Origin: CALARM01 sp964431735
GTDB taxonomy: Bacteria; Vulcanimicrobiota; SpSt-956; JAKJGF01
DNA: 15,733 nt
Reading direction: 5' to 3'
Assembly (NCBI GenBank): GCA_964431735.1
Contig: CAYSLJ010000158.1
Location: 1 to 15,733 of the forward strand
Shown here in pieces: positions 1 through 7,315 of the stretch. The position numbers were made by a program, and so were the translations under genes. The first letter of the stretch is position 1. The number at the start of each line of letters is the position of its first letter. Below the pieces are notes generated by a model that was not told the origin of the DNA, searched no databases, and was given only the letters and a program-made list of their open reading frames with translations.

Positions 1-43
1 ATTATTACGATTATTATGATTTGAAGGAATAATTCATTCAATA

Positions 44-75
44 GTAAGTGATGAGTAGAAATGCTCATCACTTAC
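44..75. repeat. Perfect 12-bp hairpin upstream of the zinc-ribbon gene
   Basis: Arms 44-55 (GTAAGTGATGAG) and 64-75 (CTCATCACTTAC) are exact inverted repeats around an 8-nt loop. The right arm ends 12 nt before the AGGAG ribosome binding site of the next gene. The arms use the same GTRANNN/NNNTYAC vocabulary as the heptamer arrays elsewhere in the window, so this looks like the smallest member of that family. In RNA it would form a stable stem in the 5' leader. The in-frame GTG and ATG codons at 48 and 51 lie inside the left arm and are poor start candidates. Confidence 0.8.
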
Positions 76-101
76 ATATAAAATACCAGGAGTTGGTTCT
101 C

Positions 102-896
102 TTGGAACTTTATAAAATATATTTTATAATAGGTCTTATCTTTATAGTTCTTACTGTTATGACTGCCTGCTCTTCTGCTCTTCCTGTTCCCATTCCCGGC
201 GTGTTAATGCTTATGGGTGTGATCTTCCTCTTCGGGGCATGGAAGAAAGGAAAAGGTAATTTTTTGAACTTCATTGAAGAAGACAGGCAGCTGACTGAAG
301 GGCTTGAAAAACGGCATAAAATACAGATAACCATGGATACGACAGGCTGTAACAGAGATGAAGCTATTGCATTCCTTAATACATATAACTGGGATGAAGT
401 TAAAATATTTCTTGAATTCAGGAAAGACCCGGAACGCTTTTATAATGCTAAAATTGGCGGTGCAAAAAGCGGGAAAGCCTGTCCTCGATGCGGAACACTC
501 TGCCCGTCTCATGTGACTTTCTGCGTTAGCTGTGAAACCATATTAAAGAAAGTAAAAGATACTATCAGCCTGAGAGATGATATGGTTCTTGAAAAAATGT
601 GTCCTTCCTGTAACGGTATATGCCATCAGAGTTATAACGTATGCCCTCATTGTAATTCATTATTTAATACTGAATTTTCCATGACGACAGATGAAGTGAT
701 ATGCAGTAAATGCGGTGCTGTATGTAATGAATCTCTGTCTTACTGTCCTTCATGTGAAAATCCTCTGAGAGATATGAAAGAAACAGTGTGTATAGAAGCA
801 CTGACTGCTTCTATACCTGTAATTAAATGTCCTGCCTGTGGTACCATATGTGGAGCCAATCTGAAATACTGTACCGAATGCGGAAAGAACCTGTAA
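102..896 (+). CDS. Membrane-anchored protein with four zinc ribbons
   Basis: Function unknown. I chose the TTG start at 102 because AGGAG (88-92) lies 9 nt upstream; the frame is open back to 48, but that stretch is the hairpin repeat. The 264-residue protein has two hydrophobic segments (about 5-25 and 33-47). A helical stretch at about 78-105 (TTGCNRDEAIAFLNTYNWDE) resembles the UBA-like helices of EF-Ts and NAC. Four zinc ribbons follow, with CxxC pairs at 127/130+141/144, 167/170+181/184, 201/204+215/218 and 243/246+257/260. Each ribbon has a fifth Cys four residues after its first pair (134, 174, 208, 250). A membrane hairpin would leave the ribbons in the cytoplasm. The motif MTAC at residues 20-23 could be read as a weak lipobox, but cytoplasmic ribbons fit better. 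The stop codon is the first triplet of a heptamer array. A role as a membrane adaptor is inference. Confidence 0.85.
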   Translation: MELYKIYFIIGLIFIVLTVMTACSSALPVPIPGVLMLMGVIFLFGAWKKGKGNFLNFIEEDRQLTEGLEKRHKIQITMDTTGCNRDEAIAFLNTYNWDEVKIFLEFRKDPERFYNAKIGGAKSGKACPRCGTLCPSHVTFCVSCETILKKVKDTISLRDDMVLEKMCPSCNGICHQSYNVCPHCNSLFNTEFSMTTDEVICSKCGAVCNESLSYCPSCENPLRDMKETVCIEALTASIPVIKCPACGTICGANLKYCTECGKNL

Positions 897-928
897 CGCG
901 TCACGCGTCACCCGTCACGCGTTACGAA
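894..928. repeat. Heptamer array between convergent genes
   Basis: Five 7-bp units run from 894: TAACGCG, TCACGCG, TCACCCG, TCACGCG, TTACGAA. The first three bases are the stop codon of the upstream gene. The ends TAACGCGT and ACGCGTTA pair perfectly, and the interior pairs imperfectly, so transcripts from either strand could fold into a long stem. It sits between two convergent genes and may act in 3' end formation on both strands. That role is inference, since there is no U-tract. Confidence 0.85.
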
Positions 929-935
929 TCAACAT

Positions 936-2384
936 TTACTGACTTTTCAACATGTCTATGGCTTTATTAATTCTCGCAAGACTCTTCTCTTTACCTGTCG
1001 CTTCAATTGTGCCGAAGAGAGGAGGAGAATTCTTTTCTCCTGTCAATGCCCACCTTAACATATTATAGAGCTGTTTCGGCACCAGTGATAATTCAGTAAG
1101 CAGGGCTTCCAGTTTTTCTTTTATGGCATTTTCATTGAAATTATCTATAGATGAAAAAATCTCATAGACTCTCTGGAAAGCTTTAATACTTTCTTCTGCT
1201 GTCATCTGTTTTCCTGTGATTTTATTTTTATCGGATATTTCGACATCAGTGAAAGCAAATTTAGCCATAGGAACTGCTTCTGTAAGAACCTTCAGTCTTG
1301 GCTGAAGTAGTTCCGTAAGTTTCAGCAGTTTTTCTCTTTCTTTATTTTCTTCTGTAATATATCCTGCTTCCTTCCATAGAGGTATCAGTAAATTTAAAAG
1401 TTTTTCCTTATCCATATCTCTTATATAAACACCATTCATCCAGTTCAATTTTGTATAGGAAAAACATGCCCGTGCCACATTTACCCTTTCCAGAGCAAAT
1501 TTCTTTACAAGTTCTTCTACAGTGAATATTTCCTGAGTATCTCCTTCACTCGGAGCCCAGCCAAGAAGGGCAAGGAAATTTAACAGCGCTTCAGGTATAT
1601 AACCTCCTGCTTTAAATTCACTTATTGATGTTGCGCCATGTCTTTTACTCAGTTTTTTACCGTCTTCTGCTATAACAAGCGGTACATGGCAGAAAACAGG
1701 AATATTATAATTAAAGGATTTATAAAGAAGAACATGAATGGGAGCAGTGGGTATCCAGTCATCACCTCTTATGATATGGGAAATTCCCATGGCTGCGTCA
1801 TCTACGACAACTGCAAGATGGTAAGTAGGAAATCCGTCACTTTTAAGTAATATGAGATCCTGCTGGCTACTGTTTTCAAAGACTATATCACCTTTCAGAA
1901 GGTCTTTTACTATTGTCTGTCCGTCGAGAGGCACTTTAAGTCTTATTACATGAGGTTCTTCTTTTGATACTGCCCCTTCAGGGAGATTACGACAGTGTCT
2001 GTCATAGCCGTTTGTTTCTTTTCTTACCTGTTCCAGCCTTTCTGATGAACAATTACATCTGTAGGCATGGCCTGTTTCTACCAGTTTTTCTGCAGCCTCT
2101 CTGTAAAGATGAAGCCTTTCCGATTGAGTATAAGGGCCGACAGAGCCCCCCACATCAGGACCTTCATCCCATGTAAGATTAAGCCATCTGAGACTGTTCA
2201 TTATAACATCTACTGTTTCAGGCTGATAACGGTTTCTGTCAGTATCTTCAATTCTGAGTATAAATTTCCCTTTATGTTTTTTTGCAAAAAGCCAGTTGAA
2301 TACAACTGTCCGTATATTGCCTATGTGAGGTTCTCCTGTAGGGCTGGGAGCAAAACGAACACGAACGTCTTTTATGTCATTCAT
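936..2384 (-). CDS. gltX: Glutamyl-tRNA synthetase
   Basis: Attaches glutamate to tRNA(Glu) using ATP (class I aminoacyl-tRNA synthetase, cytoplasm). The 482-residue length is normal for bacterial GluRS. The N-terminal RFAPSPTGEPHIGN carries the HIGH-type motif as HIGN (20-23), and KLSKR (244-248) is the KMSKS-type loop. C110, C112, Y127 and C131 match the CxC...YxxxC zinc-binding insert seen in many GluRS. The C-terminal third is the helical anticodon-binding region. The start is ATG 2384, with GGAGG just upstream; the open frame continues 38 codons further but only through repeat DNA. Whether it is discriminating or also charges tRNA(Gln) cannot be told here. It has its own candidate promoter at 2528-2556, so it need not depend on the ABC genes upstream. 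Confidence 0.97.
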   Translation of the reverse strand: MNDIKDVRVRFAPSPTGEPHIGNIRTVVFNWLFAKKHKGKFILRIEDTDRNRYQPETVDVIMNSLRWLNLTWDEGPDVGGSVGPYTQSERLHLYREAAEKLVETGHAYRCNCSSERLEQVRKETNGYDRHCRNLPEGAVSKEEPHVIRLKVPLDGQTIVKDLLKGDIVFENSSQQDLILLKSDGFPTYHLAVVVDDAAMGISHIIRGDDWIPTAPIHVLLYKSFNYNIPVFCHVPLVIAEDGKKLSKRHGATSISEFKAGGYIPEALLNFLALLGWAPSEGDTQEIFTVEELVKKFALERVNVARACFSYTKLNWMNGVYIRDMDKEKLLNLLIPLWKEAGYITEENKEREKLLKLTELLQPRLKVLTEAVPMAKFAFTDVEISDKNKITGKQMTAEESIKAFQRVYEIFSSIDNFNENAIKEKLEALLTELSLVPKQLYNMLRWALTGEKNSPPLFGTIEATGKEKSLARINKAIDMLKSQ

Positions 2385-2420
2385 AATAATCCTCCAGATA
2401 TAAATGTTTATAGTGTATTT

Positions 2421-2455
2421 CGTAATGCGTAATGCGTGACGCGTAACGCGTGACG
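2421..2455. repeat. Heptamer array in the gltX leader
   Basis: Five exact heptamers from 2421 on the + strand: CGTAATG, CGTAATG, CGTGACG, CGTAACG, CGTGACG. The last three (2435-2455) form a perfect 21-bp inverted repeat with 2607-2627. Read on the gltX strand this is the TYAC orientation. It lies about 40 nt before the gltX start codon. Confidence 0.9.
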
Positions 2456-2482
2456 GGAGGAACACCTTCCCGTACTTCGTTG

Positions 2483-2497
2483 TGACCGAACCGGTCA
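2483..2497. repeat. Short perfect hairpin in the gltX leader
   Basis: TGACCG (2483-2488), loop AAC, CGGTCA (2492-2497): a 6-bp perfect stem with a 3-nt loop. On the gltX strand it is followed by about 27 nt of spacer and then a TYACGCR array. This is the same order (hairpin, spacer, array) as the elements near 9860 and 14850. Confidence 0.7.
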
Positions 2498-2527
2498 TAC
2501 CCGTTGTTATGAAACTAACTATACCGT

Positions 2528-2556
2528 ATTTTATATGTTAAGGAAAGAAAAATCAA
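2528..2556 (-). promoter_or_regulatory. Candidate sigma70 promoter of gltX
   Basis: On the minus strand, TTGATT (2556-2551) is followed by a 17-bp spacer and TAAAAT (2533-2528). Both boxes are close to the sigma70 consensus. Transcription would start near 2521 and run through the hairpin and array before gltX. Confidence 0.5.
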
Positions 2557-2595
2557 GGTTTTTTATTGAAATGAGATTTATTATGATAGGCCATA

Positions 2596-2629
2596 TACGC
2601 GTCACGCGTCACGCGTTACGCGTCACGAT
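2596..2629. repeat. Heptamer array after the ABC ATPase stop
   Basis: Units TCACGCG (2602), TCACGCG (2609), TTACGCG (2616) and TCACGAT (2623) follow a partial TACGCG. The array begins immediately after the ATPase stop codon (2633-2631). Bases 2607-2627 are the exact reverse complement of 2435-2455. Confidence 0.9.
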
Positions 2630-2630
2630 T

Positions 2631-3575
2631 TTACATCTTTTTATATTCATCCTTTATGGATCTCATTATTTTTACTTCTATCTCTTCAAATTCAGGACTT
2701 GTTTTTATGTCCTGACTTCTTGGTCTTTTGAATGGAACTTCTATTATTTCTTTAACATGTGTCGGTCTGGCAGAAAATACTATGACTCTATCGGCAAGAT
2801 ATATGGATTCTTCTATGTCGTGAGTTACAAACATTACAGTGCATTTACCTTTATGACATACCTCCAGGAGCAGTTCCTGCATTTGAACTCTTGTCTGTGC
2901 ATCAAGAGCACCGAATGGTTCATCCATAAGGAGTATACTGGGACCGCTTGCAATGGTTCTTGCTATGGCAACCCTCTGCTGCATACCTCCTGATAGAGAG
3001 CCGGGGAAGACATTTATGAATTTTTCAAGGCCTACGTCTGTAAGATGTTCCATTACTTTTACTTTTATTTCATCTTCTCTTTTTCTGAATGAAGGCCACA
3101 GGGTATAAAATAAGGAATATACCGGTTTATGTCTGGATATGAGAAAAGGCATTAATCTGTCTGCAATATGAAGTGGTAATGCTACATTTTCTCCGACTGT
3201 AAGCCAGGGGAAAGATGTGTATTTTTGAAATACCATTCCTCTGTCCTGTCCCGGCCCTGTGACAGGTTTACCATCCAGTGTTATTGTCCCTGACACAGGT
3301 CTGTCAAGGCCTGCTACTATACGTAAAAAGGTGCTTTTTCCGCATCCTGACGGCCCTACCAGCGTGAGAAACTCTCCGTCATACATATCCAGACTCAGAT
3401 TTTCCATCGCTCTTACTTCTTCTCCCGAATAGGTAATAAATCTCTGACACAGGCTGTTTACCTGCAATTTTATCTTTTTATCTTCTTTATAACCGCAGAA
3501 TGTACAGGGATATGTATCTATTTTCTCTCCGCATTTCTGACAGATTTTATGTGAATTTTCAGTTGTATTATTCAT
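2631..3575 (-). CDS. ABC transporter ATPase, NitT/TauT type, with N-terminal zinc ribbon
   Basis: Cytoplasmic ATPase that would power import through the adjacent permease. All ABC motifs are intact: Walker A GPSGCGKST (74-82), Q-loop Q117 in FQKYTSFPWLTVGEN, signature LSGGMQ (194-199), Walker B ILLMDEP (214-220) and switch His H252. The FPWLTV stretch is typical of the TauB/SsuB/NrtD group (nitrate, taurine, sulfonate or aromatic sulfonate importers). Two features are unusual. A CxxC-x8-CxxC ribbon (C12, C15, C24, C27) precedes the ABC domain, and there is an insert at about 138-168 between the Q-loop and signature. The start ATG 3575 has AGGAG upstream. The permease gene lies 71 bp upstream on the same strand, across a repeat element. 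The substrate cannot be told from the sequence. Confidence 0.93.
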   Translation of the reverse strand: MNNTTENSHKICQKCGEKIDTYPCTFCGYKEDKKIKLQVNSLCQRFITYSGEEVRAMENLSLDMYDGEFLTLVGPSGCGKSTFLRIVAGLDRPVSGTITLDGKPVTGPGQDRGMVFQKYTSFPWLTVGENVALPLHIADRLMPFLISRHKPVYSLFYTLWPSFRKREDEIKVKVMEHLTDVGLEKFINVFPGSLSGGMQQRVAIARTIASGPSILLMDEPFGALDAQTRVQMQELLLEVCHKGKCTVMFVTHDIEESIYLADRVIVFSARPTHVKEIIEVPFKRPRSQDIKTSPEFEEIEVKIMRSIKDEYKKM

Positions 3576-3592
3576 TATTTCTCCTTTTTATA

Positions 3593-3644
3593 GCGTGATG
3601 CGTAATGCGTAATGCGTGATAGATCACTGGTCACTGGTCACTGA
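3593..3644. repeat. Inverted heptamer element between permease and ATPase genes
   Basis: Left half: GCGTGAT (3593), GCGTAAT (3600), GCGTAAT (3607), GCGTGAT (3614). Right half: TCACTGG (3624), TCACTGG (3631), TCACTGA (3638). The halves meet in a perfect small hairpin, GTGAT-AG-ATCAC (3616-3627). The element fills most of the 71-bp gap, from 2 nt after the permease stop to 17 nt before the ATPase start. It is the clearest case of GTRA units on the left and TYAC units on the right within one short element, with a different flavour on each side. Confidence 0.9.
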
Positions 3645-3646
3645 TA

Positions 3647-4762
3647 CTATCTTTCCGTCCTTTTCCAGGGAAATAGCCATCTGTATAAAAGCTCAAAAAG
3701 ACTGTTAGTTATTATACCTATAATGCCTATAATTATTATACTCACAAAGACTCTGCCTGTCTGAGAATATCTCTGAGCTATTGAAATAGTGTATCCGATA
3801 CCTTTTCCTGCACCTACCAGTTCGGCAGCTATTAAATAAGTCCATGCTGCCCCTATCATAGCTTTGGAACTGTCAACTACCCCCGGCATAATTGCAGGAT
3901 AAATAACCAGTGTCAGAACTTCGAGTTTATTTGCACCGAGTGTATAGGATGTTTCAAGGAGTTCTTTCTGAACATTTGATACATGATCCATTATAAGAAC
4001 GAGAAGGTAAAAGAATACTCCTATAAATATCAAAATACTCGGAACGCTTTCTATTGTCGGTGCCCATATGATTGCAAGGGGAATAAATGCTGTAGGAGGC
4101 ATATATCTTACAAATGCAAACAACGGTTCGAAGAGTGCCTCTATCTGTTTGAAGCTTCCCATTAATATGCCGAGCGGTACTGCCAGTGCTACTGCAACAC
4201 CGAAACCCCACATGATCCTTACAATACTGATCCATAGATTTATATAAAAATCTTTTTCCGGTTTTTCCGTATATCTTTTTGTAAGCATTTCAAATCCTTC
4301 TGATATTACTTCAGACGGAGCAGGCAGAAAGTTTCGATTAATCAGACCTGGCTCCATTTGTCCGTTCATCCCTTCATGGCTGCCTGCGTAGGACACAAAA
4401 CACCATATTACTATAATGAATATAAACGTCATCAGAGAAAGAGAGTAATAATTGAGAGGTTTAATATTTTTATGAAATTCCATACCGGGAATTACAGAAG
4501 CTATGCCAAACAGTATAATACAGGTCAATATATAGATAATCAGATAGCCTGTTAAAGAAATAAGAGATGATAGTATACCGAGATTATTTCTCAGAACAGA
4601 ACCGAGCCATATTATGATGAAACCGGATAGGTAAATAAGCAGGCAACTGAAGGAATATATTACAAAATCTTTAATTCCATAGCCTCTTAGCAAAAGATAT
4701 GCAGCTGTTATTGCCAGGATAACTCCTGTAATGGCCAGTAGCAGGTAAATTAATATTGTCAT
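3647..4762 (-). CDS. ABC transporter permease, NitT/TauT type, with extra N-terminal membrane region
   Basis: Inner-membrane channel subunit partnering the ATPase encoded next to it. The C-terminal 200 residues are a standard binding-protein-dependent permease: FLPAPSEVI (145-153) before the first transport helix, and the EAA-type coupling loop ETSYTLGANKLEVL then YPAIMP (270-293) with conserved G276. At 371 residues it is about 100 longer than a usual TauC/SsuC (about 250-280). The extension holds about four hydrophobic segments (2-22, 32-54, 66-90, 108-125) and does not look like a duplicated permease domain. The start ATG 4762 has AAGGA at a normal distance. The gap to the kinase gene upstream is 53 bp with no clear terminator, so co-transcription is plausible. 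No substrate-binding protein gene is in the window. Confidence 0.92.
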   Translation of the reverse strand: MTILIYLLLAITGVILAITAAYLLLRGYGIKDFVIYSFSCLLIYLSGFIIIWLGSVLRNNLGILSSLISLTGYLIIYILTCIILFGIASVIPGMEFHKNIKPLNYYSLSLMTFIFIIVIWCFVSYAGSHEGMNGQMEPGLINRNFLPAPSEVISEGFEMLTKRYTEKPEKDFYINLWISIVRIMWGFGVAVALAVPLGILMGSFKQIEALFEPLFAFVRYMPPTAFIPLAIIWAPTIESVPSILIFIGVFFYLLVLIMDHVSNVQKELLETSYTLGANKLEVLTLVIYPAIMPGVVDSSKAMIGAAWTYLIAAELVGAGKGIGYTISIAQRYSQTGRVFVSIIIIGIIGIITNSLFELLYRWLFPWKRTER

Positions 4763-4815
4763 ATATATATTCCTTTCTGTGTATCTGTTTTTTTACATAT
4801 CACAGATAACGTTCT

Positions 4816-7311
4816 TTATTTCTTATTTTTCTCAATTTCTTTTATCCAGTGTTTTACATTAGATGATTCCGGAGAAGTGGGCGCAATATCCAGATATTTC
4901 CTGAAATCGGCCAGAGCTTCATCGTCTTTCCCTTTATTGTACCAGGCTATACCTCTTATATAGTATGCCTCCGGTTGAGACAAATCCTGATTAATTGCTC
5001 TGGTCGAATATTCAATGACTTTATCATAATGTTCTTTTTTTAAATATATTCCTGCCAGTGCCGTATTTGCTTTTACATGATTAAAATCTATTGCTATAAC
5101 CTGTTTAAATTGGATTTCTCCATTATCATAATCACCTGTTTCGTAATAAACCATAGCTTTCCCGAAATAGGCTTCAGTTTCACCGGGGTTTTTACTTAAT
5201 ACTTCGTCAAATGAAGATAAAGCTTCTTTGTATTTTTTTTCATATAAAAAATTTTTTCCTTCATCCAGTAAAGCTGATATTATAGAGTTTTTTTCATTGT
5301 TTTTTAAATTTAATTTTCCAACCCAGTCAGCTGCAACTGAAGCACTGCGGGTACCACTGAATTTTTCCATACAATAGTTAAAACTGGATATAGCTTTCTC
5401 TTTATTACCTTTTTTGTAACAGGCTTCTCCGAGATAGAGATAAGCATCGGATATGTTTTTATTTAATGCAATTACTTTTTCCAGGACTGATATGGCAGGA
5501 GGGATATTGTTACTGGCTATAAAGGCTTTTGCCATTCCTATTTTATAATAGAGATTTGTTTCATCAAGCTTTACAGCTTTCGACATTGCTTCCATAGCTT
5601 CATTTTTTCGATTTTTATTCAGATAAATAACACCTAAATTATAATAGACTCTGCCTTCCTTTGGATTTGATTTCACTATTTCCTGAAATATATTCAGAGC
5701 CTCTTCGTAATTTTCTGAAGATATAAATTTTTCTCCTTCTGTGATACTTTTCTCTATTTTATATTTATTAAAAGCATCTGAAGAAAATTTAAATACCATC
5801 AGTCCCAGAACCAGTATTATACATGTAAAGATAATAGATTTTATTGTATTTGTTTCTTCAATTTTATTTTTTTTCTCTTCTTCTTCCTGTTTCCAGCTTT
5901 TCAGAAATTCATGATCTATCATTTCTATACTGGCTCTTGCATCATCTCGAAAATTATCATCGTTTTTTACTATATTAAAGAGTGGATCCAGGGCTTTTCT
6001 ATCTCCAATATGGCCCAGGGCAATTATGGAGCGCCATTTTATATCTGAAGAAGGATCATTGAGCATTTCTATTATTAAATCGACTGATTCTACTACCCTG
6101 AATTCTCCGAGAACTCTGATAATATGTGATTTTACTTCACTGTGTTTTTCAAGATTTAATCTGTCACATAAAGCTCCTGTAATACTTTTATCCTTAAATT
6201 TTTCCAGAGCCACCAGTGCATCTTTTCTGATCTTCCAGTCTTCATCGTTTTTAAATGTATTTATAAGAGGTTGAATAACCTGATCAGTATTCATCTCTCC
6301 GAGAGATTTAATGGCAAGTTTTTTTAATTCCTGATTTTGTACACTGAGCTGCATAATGAGTATTTCTAACTGCTTCATGTGTTTTGCATTACCGATAACT
6401 ATATCTATCCTGCCTGTGAGAGCATCCTGAAATTCTTTTATACTGGAAAATCTGTCTTCCGGTTTCGTACTCAGTGCTTTCATCACTATATTATTTGTTC
6501 TTTCAGAGATTTTATTGTTTATGTCTTTAAGAGGTTTAAAATCAAATGGTACAGGTTTTTGGCCTGTAAGCAAATGATGCATTGTTGCTCCGAGAGCGTA
6601 TATGTCACTTCTTATTTCAGCTTTCCCCTGATATTGTTCTAAAGGTGCATAACCTAGTGTTCCTATTATTGTATTGCTCGTATAATAGTCGGGATCTATG
6701 GAACGGGCAATGCCGAAATCTACAAGTTTTATTGTTTTATCACCGGTGAGTGCCATAATATTGGAAGGTTTAAGATCTCTGTATATAATGGGAGGTGATT
6801 GATTGTGGAGATAATCCATAACCTCGCAGATTTGAATAATCCATGGTATGACTCTGTCTTCAGGCAGTGCAGGGTTACCGTCTCTGCACAGTATGGTGTT
6901 AAGATCCTGACCTTCTATAAAGTCCATAACAAGATAATATTTATTTTCTACTGTAAAATAATCTATGACTCTTGGTAAATATTTATGATGTAAATTCGCG
7001 AGAATACTGGCTTCTCTTTCAAATCTCTTTATATCTTCCTGTCTTTCTCCGGGGGACATAGAGAGTTTTATCAATTCTTTTATGGCTATTATCTTATGGA
7101 GACGCAGATCATGACCTTTATAGACTGCTCCCATGCCGCCTGACTTGATCAGTTCTTCAATACGATATCTTTCAATAAGTATATGATTGGATGTTAATGG
7201 TTCTACAGGGTCGAAGTCGGAAGGATCAGTCATAAGGCTTGAACCGCAGCCGTTACAAAATTTTGCTTCTTCTTTATTCTCTTCTCCGCATTTAGCACAG
7301 ATAGATGGCAT
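4816..7311 (-). CDS. Ser/Thr protein kinase receptor: zinc ribbon, kinase, HEAT, TM, TPR (STK1)
   Basis: Predicted Hanks-type kinase with sensory repeats. Order in 831 residues: zinc ribbon C5, C8, C19, C22; kinase domain about 49-300; HEAT-like repeats about 313-470; one membrane segment 490-507; TPR repeats about 520-831. Catalytic residues are present: glycine loop KSGGMGAVYKG (56-66), K78 in AIKEL, E100 in helix C, YRDLKPSN (177-184, Tyr replacing the usual His), DFG 198-200, and APLEQY in place of APE. It should be active. With the kinase in the cytoplasm, a single membrane pass would place the TPRs outside. The start ATG 7311 lies 4 nt after the stop of the upstream paralogue, whose last codons supply GGAAGGA as ribosome binding site. 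The targets are unknown. The downstream ABC permease gene begins 53 bp further on, so the transporter or its regulator is a reasonable first guess, but that is inference. Confidence 0.93.
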   Translation of the reverse strand: MPSICAKCGEENKEEAKFCNGCGSSLMTDPSDFDPVEPLTSNHILIERYRIEELIKSGGMGAVYKGHDLRLHKIIAIKELIKLSMSPGERQEDIKRFEREASILANLHHKYLPRVIDYFTVENKYYLVMDFIEGQDLNTILCRDGNPALPEDRVIPWIIQICEVMDYLHNQSPPIIYRDLKPSNIMALTGDKTIKLVDFGIARSIDPDYYTSNTIIGTLGYAPLEQYQGKAEIRSDIYALGATMHHLLTGQKPVPFDFKPLKDINNKISERTNNIVMKALSTKPEDRFSSIKEFQDALTGRIDIVIGNAKHMKQLEILIMQLSVQNQELKKLAIKSLGEMNTDQVIQPLINTFKNDEDWKIRKDALVALEKFKDKSITGALCDRLNLEKHSEVKSHIIRVLGEFRVVESVDLIIEMLNDPSSDIKWRSIIALGHIGDRKALDPLFNIVKNDDNFRDDARASIEMIDHEFLKSWKQEEEEKKNKIEETNTIKSIIFTCIILVLGLMVFKFSSDAFNKYKIEKSITEGEKFISSENYEEALNIFQEIVKSNPKEGRVYYNLGVIYLNKNRKNEAMEAMSKAVKLDETNLYYKIGMAKAFIASNNIPPAISVLEKVIALNKNISDAYLYLGEACYKKGNKEKAISSFNYCMEKFSGTRSASVAADWVGKLNLKNNEKNSIISALLDEGKNFLYEKKYKEALSSFDEVLSKNPGETEAYFGKAMVYYETGDYDNGEIQFKQVIAIDFNHVKANTALAGIYLKKEHYDKVIEYSTRAINQDLSQPEAYYIRGIAWYNKGKDDEALADFRKYLDIAPTSPESSNVKHWIKEIEKNKK

Positions 7312-7315
7312 AAGT

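Larger units (their letters stand above)
2385..2630. other. Intergenic region: gltX leader, hairpin and two arrays
   Basis: This 246-bp gap between the ATPase stop and the gltX start holds no credible gene; open frames across it are translated repeats. Reading toward gltX it contains an array (2596-2629), a candidate promoter (-35 at 2551-2556, -10 at 2528-2533), a short hairpin (2483-2497) and a second, inverted array (2421-2455). The hairpin and second array would lie in the gltX 5' leader of roughly 140 nt. Confidence 0.8.

Noticed and set aside
2385..2498. An N-terminal extension of gltX by 38 codons
   Set aside because: The extension is translated array and hairpin. The GGAGG site and the family start (RFAPSPTG near the N-terminus) point to ATG 2384.
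2385..2520. T-box or other riboswitch in the gltX leader
   Set aside because: There is only a 6-bp hairpin and a tandem array. I see no T-box sequence or known aptamer core.
2535..2993. A 152-codon plus-strand frame running from the gltX gap into the ATPase gene
   Set aside because: It is made of translated repeat DNA followed by the antisense of a clear ABC ATPase gene.
4763..4815. Terminator between STK1 and the permease gene
   Set aside because: A weak CTGTG/CACAG pairing with a bulge is present, but no U-tract follows it on the transcribed strand.
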